NCBI GenBank assembly: GCA_937925525.1
Contig: CALALS010000051.1
Location: forward strand, 1 to 8,965
Direction: 5' to 3'
From: an uncultured Flavobacteriales bacterium
GTDB taxonomy: Bacteria > Bacteroidota > Bacteroidia > Flavobacteriales_E > Vicingaceae
Length of the DNA stretch: 8,965 nt
The notes under the pieces: model-generated
What the model saw: the letters and a program-made list of their open reading frames with translations, nothing else
Database searches by the model: none
Told to the model about the DNA's origin: nothing
Part shown: positions 1 to 6,260 of the stretch, piece after piece
Position numbering within the stretch: position 1 is the first letter of the stretch
Layout: each line of letters opens with the position of its first letter
Translations under genes and position numbers: made by a program

Positions 1-257
1 TTTTTGTTTTTGCTTTCTCTTTCGGCTACCGTTCCTTCAATTTGTATCACAAATTCTCTTCCCAGCTTTTCGGCCTCTGCTGCCAAAGCTGCATTTTTTT
101 CATCATTGAACACCAGTTGAGTAATGCCATAACGGTCTCGCAAATCTACAAAGCTCATTCCGCCCAGCTTTCTGGTTTTTTGCACCCAGCCACAAAGGGT
201 AACCGTTTCATTTACGTTTTCAATTCTTAAAGCACCGTTATTATGCGTTCTGTACAT
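1..257 (-). CDS. aspS: Aspartyl-tRNA synthetase, N-terminal fragment (3' end outside window)
   Basis: Cytoplasmic class II enzyme that charges tRNA-Asp with aspartate. Translating the minus strand from the ATG at 257-255 gives 85 complete codons beginning MYRTHNNGALR and then runs off the window. The visible part is the N-terminal OB-fold anticodon-binding domain: VTLCGWVQKTRKLGG, SFVDLRDRYGITQLVF (the bacterial AspS hallmark strand) and EFVIQIEGTVAER. The catalytic domain and class II motifs 1-3 lie outside, so whether the enzyme is discriminating or non-discriminating cannot be judged. The start is supported by the typical AspS beginning MYRTH. The gene diverges from the lipoprotein gene at 369. 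Its G+C, about 42% by hand count, is higher than that of the central operon. Assignment to AspS rather than AsnS or LysS rests on the LRDRYGITQ segment. Confidence 0.93.
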   Translation of the reverse strand, partial: MYRTHNNGALRIENVNETVTLCGWVQKTRKLGGMSFVDLRDRYGITQLVFNDEKNAALAAEAEKLGREFVIQIEGTVAERESKNK

Positions 258-275
258 GATAAAAATTTTGAGCCG

Positions 276-283
276 CTAAGGTA
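276..283 (-). promoter_or_regulatory. Possible -7 promoter element for aspS
   Basis: The minus strand reads TACCTTAG followed by CGGC, 18 bases before the aspS ATG. This is one mismatch from the Bacteroidota primary-sigma -7 consensus TAnnTTTG. No good -33 TTG is present at the usual distance, so the call rests on one element and its position only. Confidence 0.35.
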
Positions 284-289
284 GGAATA

Positions 290-333
290 AGTTGAAAGTT
301 ATAAGTTGAAAAGTTGAAAGTTTTAGTTGAAAG
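290..333. repeat. Degenerate short tandem repeat of AGTTGAAAG
   Basis: Three exact copies of the 9-mer AGTTGAAAG start at 290, 312 and 325. A fourth version, AGTTGAAAAG, starts at 304 and overlaps the third. Spacing is irregular (8-14 bases). The array lies in the divergent intergenic region between aspS and the lipoprotein gene. It resembles simple intergenic repeats found in flavobacterial genomes. It may be only low-complexity sequence, or it may affect promoter spacing, since each unit carries a TTG that could act as a -33 element on the plus strand. Confidence 0.6.
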
Positions 334-343
334 CTCAAAGTCG

Positions 344-351
344 TATAATTG
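344..351 (+). promoter_or_regulatory. Weak candidate -7 element for the lipoprotein gene
   Basis: TATAATTG is one mismatch from TAnnTTTG and lies 17 bases before the ATG at 369. The nearest upstream TTG (327-329) is only 14 bases away, shorter than the usual spacing, so this is a weak call. Confidence 0.2.
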
Positions 352-368
352 CCATTAAATTTATTTCT

Positions 369-1142
369 ATGAAAAGAATTACGATTGTTATTGTAGCTTT
401 AATAATGATTGGATGTGAGTCGAAAAATAACATAAAAACTATCACTTCAGAAGAAGTTACGGTTGAACAGTTTTCTCCACCATTTCTTCATGAATCATGG
501 ATAAACAAAACGTATTTAGATAAATTGAAAGAAACAAAATCTACACAGATTGCTCAAGAGTATTCAAATATGTGTTGTTTTTATATAGATTTTAAAAAGA
601 ATCCAATTAACTGTGGTGCTATTTGGAACTTCCATGAGGGAGGAGGAGATTGGACACTAAGTCAGACAGATGAAAAAAATGGAGTTTTAGTTCCTGGAGA
701 TTCATATATGGATACAATGAAAATTATATTTAACCCTGATACAACCATCAGAATTATAAGTTCGGAGTTTAATAATATATATGTTAGGTATGGGGAAGGA
801 ACTAATTACCCAGATTATTCACATCTAATTAATGAAGCCATTATTTCTGGTAAATATTTAACACCAGATAGTCAGATAGTGGAGTTTTTAAAAAATGGAA
901 GTATTTATGGGATAGACTCTCTAAATAGCTATGAGTTGACAATTGACTATATAATTTACTTAAAGACTTTTGACCAAATATCTTTTAAACTTAATAATGG
1001 TAAAGAAGTTACTTATGGTTATATCATTAATAACAAAACACTGGAAATATTTACACTAGGCTGTAAAGAACCAAATGGTGACAATCATTTTTGTGAAGAA
1101 CATATTAGAGATAGTACGGTTATGGTCCTCACTAAGCAATAA
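369..1142 (+). CDS. Putative lipoprotein of unknown function
   Basis: Predicted 257-residue lipoprotein. The ATG at 369 gives a short N-terminus MKRITIVIVALIMIGC: two basic residues, a hydrophobic run and a lipobox-like MIGC with the lipidated cysteine at residue 16. The frame can be extended to a TTG at 327, but that would put 14 polar and basic residues before the signal peptide and begin inside the repeat array, so the ATG is preferred. The mature protein is rich in aromatic and beta-forming residues. It has a GGGDW turn near 91-95, a CC pair at 69-70 and further cysteines at 82, 232 and 242. The stretch from about 158 to 255 (SGKYL, NGSIYGIDSLNSYEL, TIDYIIYLKTFDQISF) looks like a repeated beta-strand pattern. 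I do not recognise a named family. It would sit in the periplasm or on the outer membrane. It stands alone; its stop is 34 bases before the tRNA. Confidence 0.75.
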   Translation: MKRITIVIVALIMIGCESKNNIKTITSEEVTVEQFSPPFLHESWINKTYLDKLKETKSTQIAQEYSNMCCFYIDFKKNPINCGAIWNFHEGGGDWTLSQTDEKNGVLVPGDSYMDTMKIIFNPDTTIRIISSEFNNIYVRYGEGTNYPDYSHLINEAIISGKYLTPDSQIVEFLKNGSIYGIDSLNSYELTIDYIIYLKTFDQISFKLNNGKEVTYGYIINNKTLEIFTLGCKEPNGDNHFCEEHIRDSTVMVLTKQ

Positions 1143-1158
1143 ATTATACTTAAACTAT

Positions 1159-1166
1159 TACATTTG
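1159..1166 (+). promoter_or_regulatory. -7 promoter element of the tRNA-Arg gene
   Basis: TACATTTG is an exact match to the Bacteroidota -7 consensus TAnnTTTG. It ends 10 bases before the first base of the tRNA, which suits a start point a few bases upstream of the mature 5' end. No clear -33 TTG is seen at the expected distance. Confidence 0.55.
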
Positions 1167-1176
1167 CAAACCAATT

Positions 1177-1250
1177 GCACCCGTAGTTCAACTGGATAGA
1201 ATATCAGATTTCGGCTCTGAGGGTTGAGGGTTCGAATCCTTCCGGGTGCA
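1177..1250 (+). tRNA. tRNA-Arg (anticodon UCG)
   Basis: A complete cloverleaf of 74 bases. The acceptor stem GCACCCG (1177-1183) pairs with CGGGTGC (1243-1249), followed by discriminator A1250. The D stem GTTC/GAAT encloses a loop with the GG pair. The anticodon stem TCAGA/TCTGA (1204-1208 and 1216-1220) encloses loop TTTCGGC, giving anticodon UCG at 1211-1213, which reads the Arg codon CGA. The variable loop is GGGTT (1221-1225). The T stem GAGGG/CCTTC encloses TTCGAAT. A20, C35 and A73 agree with known bacterial arginine identity elements. CCA is not encoded: the next bases are CAGAA, so the end must be added enzymatically. Base 37 is G. Confidence 0.96.
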
Positions 1251-1253
1251 CAG

Positions 1254-1281
1254 AAAAATGCTCCATTATTGGAGCATTTTT
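1254..1281 (+). terminator. Strong hairpin terminator after tRNA-Arg
   Basis: A perfect 12-bp inverted repeat, AAAAATGCTCCA (1254-1265) and TGGAGCATTTTT (1270-1281), with a 4-base TTAT loop, starts 3 bases after the tRNA. The GC-rich core flanked by an A-run and a T-run fits an intrinsic terminator that could act in both directions. It would end the tRNA transcript. Confidence 0.88.
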
Positions 1282-1357
1282 AGGTTAGAGTATAGTGTAT
1301 TTGAAAAATGAGAACCGGGTTCGAAACGAGCAAAGTAGGACAATAAGCTAAAATGGA

Positions 1358-1375
1358 TTCCTGCGAAGGCAGGAA
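1358..1375. repeat. REP-like hairpin (TTCCTGC ... GCAGGAA)
   Basis: TTCCTGC (1358-1364) and GCAGGAA (1369-1375) form a perfect 7-bp stem with a GAAG loop on the plus strand. The core ATTCCTGCGAAGGCAGGAA resembles dispersed palindromic units often seen between genes in Bacteroidota and other phyla. It lies 9 bases beyond the stop of the T9SS-cargo gene and could help end or protect that transcript, but only a short ATTTT follows the hairpin on the minus strand, so it is not called an intrinsic terminator. One copy is seen in the window. Confidence 0.5.
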
Positions 1376-1384
1376 CATGAAGGA

Positions 1385-2071
1385 CTATATTTTCTTAAAA
1401 GTTGAGGTAGCTACTTGTTTTCCGTCAATAAAAAAACTTCCGATATAACTTCCTTTAGAAAGGTTAGTTATTGATATTGTTCCTTCTCTTTCTATTTGGT
1501 TGTACCTATTTATTTCTCTACCACTAAGGTCAAAAATTACAAAATCAATTACACCGGACCGGCTTAACTTATAACTTACTGAAACAATATCTTGAGAAGG
1601 GTTAGGATATGCCGTTACTACTATTGTTGAAGTATTTTCTACAACTCCCAATGCGTTTACATAAGCATTCCAAGTAATAATCTTTGAATCCATACTTACT
1701 GTATCCCACAAAAACATTTGGGCACTTCCATTACCAGTAATCCCGCTATGCATGAAGTGACAATTGACAATGTCATTCATGTTTGTGTTAACATTTAATA
1801 CAAACTTTGCTGAATCAACCCCAACAGGATGACATTCTTTTGGATCACAAAACGATATCGTCCAACCGCCAGGAATATTTACACTATGCTTTCTCCATTT
1901 CATTTGTCTGCCGGAAGTAGTATTGTTATAAACCCTCACCGTTCCATAAACATCTGTTCCTGTGTGATAACCAACACAGTTTTTTATTGTATCAGCTACA
2001 GAGAAGGTCTGAGCATTTAATGTAAAACCAAATGCTATAAACAAGCAAATAAGGGAGTAAAAATTTTTCAT
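1385..2071 (-). CDS. Secreted protein with C-terminal T9SS type A sorting domain
   Basis: A 228-residue exported protein. Residues 1-20 form a Sec signal peptide (MKNFYSLICLFIAFGFTLNA, probable cleavage before Q21). Residues about 21-135 form a small domain with four cysteines (32, 75, 80, 104). They include a CDPKEC motif at 75-80 after PGGWTISF, and NCHFMHSG at 103-110. I know this pattern only as a recurring extracellular Bacteroidota domain without a clear function. Residues about 152-228 are a T9SS sorting domain: AYPNPSQD (154-161), VIFDLSGREI, LSKGSYI and a basic C-terminus (FKKI). In the known family this tail directs passage through the type IX system, followed by removal and attachment to the cell surface, or release. 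The gene lies 50 bases after the 2122-3033 gene on the same strand, so the two may share a transcript. Confidence 0.88.
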   Translation of the reverse strand: MKNFYSLICLFIAFGFTLNAQTFSVADTIKNCVGYHTGTDVYGTVRVYNNTTSGRQMKWRKHSVNIPGGWTISFCDPKECHPVGVDSAKFVLNVNTNMNDIVNCHFMHSGITGNGSAQMFLWDTVSMDSKIITWNAYVNALGVVENTSTIVVTAYPNPSQDIVSVSYKLSRSGVIDFVIFDLSGREINRYNQIEREGTISITNLSKGSYIGSFFIDGKQVATSTFKKI

Positions 2072-2121
2072 GTAAATGAATTTGAAAGTAAAAGTAATTA
2101 AAAGACAGAAGATTAAAAAAA

Positions 2122-3033
2122 TTACTTTCTAACCACAAAGTAAAGTACTTGGGCTGTAGTTTTAGAAGTTGAAATTTCTAGTTTTTGTTTTTTTACTCCA
2201 TCGTTAATAATTAAAACTACTGTGTTCGGGATAATTTTTCCTTCGTCCACATTTTCAATGGTTAGGGTTTCTCCTTCTAGCAGTTTTAAATAAATTCTCT
2301 TTTTTTCGTTTCTGGCAAAATAGTTTTGAAGGATAATTTTTTTACCGTAAAAAAGATTGATGATATCACCATCTTCTAACGAAGCATCATAAATATCAAT
2401 ATAAATAGAATCGGATTTAACTTTTATTTTTTCTTTTTTATACGTGAGATTTAAAGGTTTTCTTCTGAATTGAACCTGGTACATAAAATCAGAAATATCT
2501 TTTGCTTTAAAGGTAATTTCGTTTCCGTTAAATGTAAAATCATAATTGGGTGAATTTTCTTTTACAGAGATAATTTCAAAATCGGGATGTACAGAAATGG
2601 TAAACTCAAAATGGGTAAACGGATTGTTTGAGCCGTAGCCTTTTATTTTATCGTAGTCGTCAAACCAATTGGTTTCTTTGTGTGAGTTAGTCAATGTAAA
2701 AATGCTGTCTTCGGAAATGTATTGCTGGGTAAATGCTTCTTCACAGTTTGTCTTTAAATCAAAAGAAATGAATTTACTTTTTACTTGTAGGTTGTTGTAT
2801 TCAAAGCTAGTGGAATCAGTAATACAGTTTTCACAATTTAAGTTATACACCTTAATTCCTTTTGCAAAAGGTAAATCAATATTATCAAACTGTCCGTCAT
2901 GTGATATGGTTGTAGAAGTATTAATGTTACAGCCTAAATTACCGACAACAACTTTTTTGGTAAACGTATAGTTTTGGGATTTTACTAGGTTTAAAAAGAC
3001 AAAAAATAAAAGAATTGTGAGATTAATTTTCAT
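2122..3033 (-). CDS. Secreted hypothetical protein, beta-rich
   Basis: A 303-residue protein with a clear Sec signal peptide (MKINLTILLFFVFLNLVKS, cleavage probably near residue 19 or 20) and no lipobox, so it is probably periplasmic or secreted. Cysteines lie at 35, 67, 70 and 97; NCENC at 66-70 is a CxxC pair. The C-terminal third (about 208-303) looks like a compact beta domain: SIYIDIYDASLEDGDIINLFYG, a region ending LLEGETLTIENVDEG, then PNTVVLIINDG at 269-279. Segments with DGD and PNT of this kind recur at the C-termini of flavobacterial exported proteins, but I know no function for them. It lacks a T9SS sorting tail. The 139 bases upstream hold no strong promoter, and the T9SS-cargo gene follows after 50 bases. 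Confidence 0.8.
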   Translation of the reverse strand: MKINLTILLFFVFLNLVKSQNYTFTKKVVVGNLGCNINTSTTISHDGQFDNIDLPFAKGIKVYNLNCENCITDSTSFEYNNLQVKSKFISFDLKTNCEEAFTQQYISEDSIFTLTNSHKETNWFDDYDKIKGYGSNNPFTHFEFTISVHPDFEIISVKENSPNYDFTFNGNEITFKAKDISDFMYQVQFRRKPLNLTYKKEKIKVKSDSIYIDIYDASLEDGDIINLFYGKKIILQNYFARNEKKRIYLKLLEGETLTIENVDEGKIIPNTVVLIINDGVKKQKLEISTSKTTAQVLYFVVRK

Positions 3034-3135
3034 TCAACATTTTGTTAGGCTTAATAGGAGATGCCATAAAAAAAGTTTTTCATAAAATTATTGCCTTCTA
3101 AAAACCGATTATCTGTTTACTAATGAGAAAAACGG

Positions 3136-3148
3136 TGATATTATATCA
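3136..3148. promoter_or_regulatory. 13-base palindrome in the 3034-3172 intergenic region
   Basis: TGATAT-T-ATATCA is a perfect inverted repeat around one base. It lies 24 bases after the stop of the CutA1-like gene and about 100 bases upstream of the secreted hypothetical gene. The minus strand contains TATAAT within it. It could be an operator or part of a promoter for the 2122-3033 gene, or chance in AT-rich DNA. The rest of this intergenic region shows no gene and no convincing terminator for the large operon; only a weak ACCG/CGGT pairing with a long loop precedes a T-run. Confidence 0.25.
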
Positions 3149-3172
3149 AAGAAATCTTACAAAATCAAACAC

Positions 3173-3487
3173 TTAAATTTTAGCTGTTTCTTTTACTAAT
3201 TCATCAGCTTGTTCCCAATCCATATGAACAATAGGCACTGAAAAAAGTGTAGGCATATTATTTGGATATTTTTCTCTTAAAAGTTCATCAATGGAATTAA
3301 ACAATAAAGCTTTTGTTTTGCCTGTTAATAATATGTTTTTAAAGCTGGTTACCACATCGTTTACTTTTTTTCTATGAATTATTTCTTCAGTTATAAAAGC
3401 GCTTAAAATCAACTTTTCATTTATTAAAAGCTCAGAAATTTCATCGGCTTGTTGTTGGCTGTCAGTTATAATATGTATTAAAATCAT
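3173..3487 (-). CDS. CutA1-like small protein (divergent)
   Basis: A 104-residue protein without signal peptide, so cytoplasmic. The pattern fits the CutA1 fold (a trimeric ferredoxin-like, GlnB-related protein linked to divalent-metal tolerance). MILIHIITDSQQQADEISELL matches the first strand and helix, NEKLILSAFI the second strand. ILLTGKTKALLFNSIDELL (52-70) matches the conserved 'lilKT' strand and following helix. EKYPNNMPTLFSVPIVH (72-88) matches the 'HPYe.Pei...pi' segment. Differences from classical CutA1 are the absence of the Trp of the 'Y.W' segment (a Trp occurs only at 91) and KYPNNMP in place of HPYxxPE. The gene starts 9 bases after the TolC-family stop and is the last gene of the operon, so it is probably co-transcribed with the exporter. 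A metal or signal-sensing role is inference only. Confidence 0.62.
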   Translation of the reverse strand: MILIHIITDSQQQADEISELLINEKLILSAFITEEIIHRKKVNDVVTSFKNILLTGKTKALLFNSIDELLREKYPNNMPTLFSVPIVHMDWEQADELVKETAKI

Positions 3488-3496
3488 AGAAAAAGA

Positions 3497-4909
3497 TTAA
3501 GGGTTATTTTTAAAGTTGTATTGGTTAGAGGTCCAGTTTAAATTATTGATTGATTTAAAATAGGAGTTGTATAAATCTACTTGCTTTATTTTGGCATTAG
3601 CCAAAAATGTTTCTCGGGTATTTATAATAAATAAAGAGCTTTCTCCTACAGTAAACTTTTGCTTTTCAGCCTCATAAAGCTTGGTGTAGTTTTGTATTAT
3701 TTGGTTGTATAGGTCTATTTGCTTTTGATAATTATTTTGTTCATTAATGTATTGTCTCAATTTATTTTTAAACTCTAGTTTTTTTACTTCAAATTCAAAA
3801 TTAGTTTCTTGAATTTTTAGCTGAGTTAGTTTTAAATTTCCCCTTTCTTCTCTTAAAAATATTGGAAAATTAAAATTAACCCCCCACTTATAATCTTCTG
3901 TATTTATGTTTCCTAAAACATTAGTGCCTATTGGTTCGGTTAAGAAGTTATAGTTGACGTTTAACGTAGGTTTTAACGCTTCTGCTTTTAATTTTCTTTC
4001 AATGTCTAAATAGTTTAGCCTAAACTCATATAGTTTTAATTCAGGGTGAATATTTTCTATATTATTGATTATTGCATTTAGCGAATCACTATTTGGAGCG
4101 TTGGAAAAATCTATTGTAGCAATGCTTGGAGGAACAAGACTATCTGTAATTTCTAAAGGAATGCTGTTTTCAAACCAAAGGTAATTTGACAGTGTTAAGG
4201 TTTCATTTTGATATAATAGTAAATATTGCTCTTTACTTAACTGCTGATTTTGCACCTGAATATAAGCTTCTAAAGTATCAATAGCGGGTTCTTCCCCTAA
4301 TTCGAAATTTCGTTTAACGGCATTTAATCGCTCTCTTGATAACTGAACGGTTTCTTCAAAGATTTGATATTTGTTCCAGGCGCTAACCCATTGCCAGTAT
4401 TGATTTATAGCGTCATAAAATAAATCGTTTAATAGTTTTTGTTGCTCAAAGGTAGAGTACTCGTTAAACAATTTTGCCTGTTGAAGTATAGCTCTTCTTT
4501 TATCAATAAAAAGGCCTTGTGCAAGCGAAGCGGAAATACCAGAATATACTAAGCCATTGCTCGGGTTTACATCTTCGGGATTTAAAAATAAACCTTGGTT
4601 TTGCTCGTAGCCTGCCTTAAATTCTAATCCATACCAAGTAGGAATTTTTAAACCACCGCCTATTAAGCTGTAATACTGATTGTCGTCATAATATTTTTGG
4701 TTTATATTTCCATTTAAATAAGGGTCAAATCCACCTCTTGACATTCTGAGAGTGGCACTTCCTTTATCAATTTGGAGTTTAGCTTGCTTTGCCAGAGGAT
4801 GTTGCTCTTCAACTAGCTGAAGAAAACTTTCCAAACTAAACACCTTGCTTTGTGAAACTCCCGAAAAGCTAATAATGAAAAATAATACAGATATAAAAAC
4901 TAATTTCAT
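3497..4909 (-). CDS. TolC-family outer-membrane efflux/secretion channel
   Basis: A 470-residue outer-membrane channel protein forming the exit duct of a tripartite exporter. Residues 1-20 are a Sec signal peptide (cleavage near SGVSQ-S). The mature chain starts with FSLESFLQLVEEQHPLAKQAKLQ, the usual first helix of OEP proteins. Two OEP repeats are visible. The first has a beta hairpin (about 60-135) and the helical segment RLNAVKRNFELGEEPAIDTLEA (194-215). The second restarts at ENIHPELKLYEFRLNYL (285-301), followed by strands (NVNYNFLT, WGVNFNFPIF) and the hallmark KFTVGESSLFIINTRE (418-433), ending in INNLNW. Length and double repeat fit the family. The ATG at 4909 overlaps the HlyD stop by four bases (ATGA), indicating translational coupling with its adaptor. 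The substrate is unknown. Confidence 0.93.
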   Translation of the reverse strand: MKLVFISVLFFIISFSGVSQSKVFSLESFLQLVEEQHPLAKQAKLQIDKGSATLRMSRGGFDPYLNGNINQKYYDDNQYYSLIGGGLKIPTWYGLEFKAGYEQNQGLFLNPEDVNPSNGLVYSGISASLAQGLFIDKRRAILQQAKLFNEYSTFEQQKLLNDLFYDAINQYWQWVSAWNKYQIFEETVQLSRERLNAVKRNFELGEEPAIDTLEAYIQVQNQQLSKEQYLLLYQNETLTLSNYLWFENSIPLEITDSLVPPSIATIDFSNAPNSDSLNAIINNIENIHPELKLYEFRLNYLDIERKLKAEALKPTLNVNYNFLTEPIGTNVLGNINTEDYKWGVNFNFPIFLREERGNLKLTQLKIQETNFEFEVKKLEFKNKLRQYINEQNNYQKQIDLYNQIIQNYTKLYEAEKQKFTVGESSLFIINTRETFLANAKIKQVDLYNSYFKSINNLNWTSNQYNFKNNP

Positions 4910-6258
4910 TTATTCTTAATGTTATTTGGAGACTCTTCTGGTTTATAATAATCCGGTGGGAAACCGTTTAGTTTTCTCCATATTTCATACCAAATAGGCA
5001 CGTCTTCAAGCAATGACATTCCTGTAGCTCCTGCACCTACTCTTAATCCGGGAGGCCATTTAACGTCATTTTTGTCAGGAATTACAAGTACTCTAAATTT
5101 TCCGTTATCGCTTATAAAATTGTCTATGGCCAACACCTCTCCACCAAATGTACCAAAAGAAATATCAGGCCAACCGGAAAATGCCACTGAAGGCCATCCG
5201 TCAAAAATAAACCTTACTTTTTTCCCAATACGCATTAAGGGTAAATCAACCGGAGCGACATACATTTCTACCGCTAATTCATAATCTGCAGGCATTATAC
5301 TCACAATTTCTTCTCCTTCTTTAATGGTTTCTCCAATACCTGCTCGCAATGCTTTTGTAACATAACCTTTTTGTGAAGCTGTTACGTAATACATCCCGCT
5401 TCTAACGGAATAATTCATATACTGATTTTGCATTTTTGTAACAACAGCCTCTGCATCATACATACTTGAAAGAGCAGCATACTTCTCTGATTCTGTTTTG
5501 GAAAGTTTATCAGCATATTGATTTTCTATGGAGCTTAGTTCAACCCGTGCGTTTATTAACTCATTTTTAGATGAAATTAATTTGTTTTCGGCACTAATCA
5601 TTTTTGATTCTGTTTCTTGAAGCTTTAACTTCCTGGTTTCCATTTCTGTCAAAGATTTCAAACCTTCTTTATATAGCTCTTCCATTCTTTCAAATTGTTT
5701 TTGAGCAATGGTGTAGTTGGTTTTTGCGGCCACTAAATCAATACTGTCAGAGGTAATTTTTAGTTTAGCCTGAATAATGTAGTTTTTTGCTTGTTCAATT
5801 TTCAACCTCTTGGTTTTTATTAAAGCATCAGCTTGATTATCTAAAGACTTTACTTTTTCCATATAAGATTGTACGGTAAGTTCTTTGGATTTTATTTGCT
5901 CCTCAGTTCTGTCCAGAAGATTGGGGTCAAAGTATTCGTCTTTTATTTCGGACAAGAACAAAATAGTATCTCCTTTATTCACCAAATCACCTTCTTTAAC
6001 ATGCCATTTTTCGATTTTACCGGCTATTATGGAGTTAATGGTTTGAGGTCTTTGATCCGGTTTTAATGTTGTTATGTAACCTCTTGACCTAACATTTTGA
6101 GTCCAAGGAATAAAAAGAATAATTATAAAAAGAGAAAATGCGACTAGTAAAATTCTTTTAAGAATTTTTATTGAGCTATATTCTTTAAAGCCTCTAAATG
6201 ATAAATACTGGCTTGTGTTTACCTTTCCTTTTATGCTGTTTTCAGTGATGTTTAGCAT
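4906..6258 (-). CDS. HlyD-family periplasmic adaptor (membrane fusion protein)
   Basis: A 450-residue adaptor that links the inner-membrane ABC protein to the TolC-like channel. A short cytoplasmic N-terminus is followed by one membrane segment (about 34-52, RILLVAFSLFIIILFIPW). The first half of the biotinyl-lipoyl domain follows (about 70-103; IIAGKIEKWHVKEGDLVNKGD). A long alpha-helical hairpin, heptad-rich, spans about 112-280. The second lipoyl half (293-322; ASQKGYVTKALRAGIGETIKEGEEIVSIMP) comes next, then a beta-barrel and membrane-proximal region (325-412). The C-terminal tail has an aromatic motif WYEIWRKLNGFPPDYY (423-438), familiar from a subset of HlyD relatives. The gene starts 2 bases after the ABC stop and overlaps the TolC-family gene by 4. 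The fixed membrane anchor and long hairpin resemble type I secretion adaptors more than lipid-anchored RND adaptors. Confidence 0.92.
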   Translation of the reverse strand: MLNITENSIKGKVNTSQYLSFRGFKEYSSIKILKRILLVAFSLFIIILFIPWTQNVRSRGYITTLKPDQRPQTINSIIAGKIEKWHVKEGDLVNKGDTILFLSEIKDEYFDPNLLDRTEEQIKSKELTVQSYMEKVKSLDNQADALIKTKRLKIEQAKNYIIQAKLKITSDSIDLVAAKTNYTIAQKQFERMEELYKEGLKSLTEMETRKLKLQETESKMISAENKLISSKNELINARVELSSIENQYADKLSKTESEKYAALSSMYDAEAVVTKMQNQYMNYSVRSGMYYVTASQKGYVTKALRAGIGETIKEGEEIVSIMPADYELAVEMYVAPVDLPLMRIGKKVRFIFDGWPSVAFSGWPDISFGTFGGEVLAIDNFISDNGKFRVLVIPDKNDVKWPPGLRVGAGATGMSLLEDVPIWYEIWRKLNGFPPDYYKPEESPNNIKNK

Positions 6259-6260
6259 GT

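Noticed and set aside
42..230. Plus-strand open frame at the left edge
   Set aside because: The minus strand of the same segment encodes a clear AspS N-terminus.
327..368. Extended TTG start for the lipoprotein gene, adding 14 residues
   Set aside because: The extension is polar, begins inside the repeat array and would displace the signal peptide from the N-terminus; the ATG at 369 gives a standard lipoprotein signal.
1313..1331. GGGTTCGAAAC, resembling a tRNA T-arm and shared in part with the upstream tRNA (possible att-type duplication)
   Set aside because: Only 9 bases match the tRNA, the flanks cannot form a T stem, and no integrase or second boundary is visible.
1385..3033. The two secreted proteins as substrates of the HlyD/TolC exporter
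   Set aside because: Both have Sec signal peptides and one has a T9SS tail, so they use other routes; type I substrates normally lack Sec signals.
3061..3134. Intrinsic terminator for the five-gene operon
   Set aside because: Only A/T-run pairings and a 4-bp ACCG/CGGT stem with a long loop are available; no stable hairpin followed by a T-run was found.
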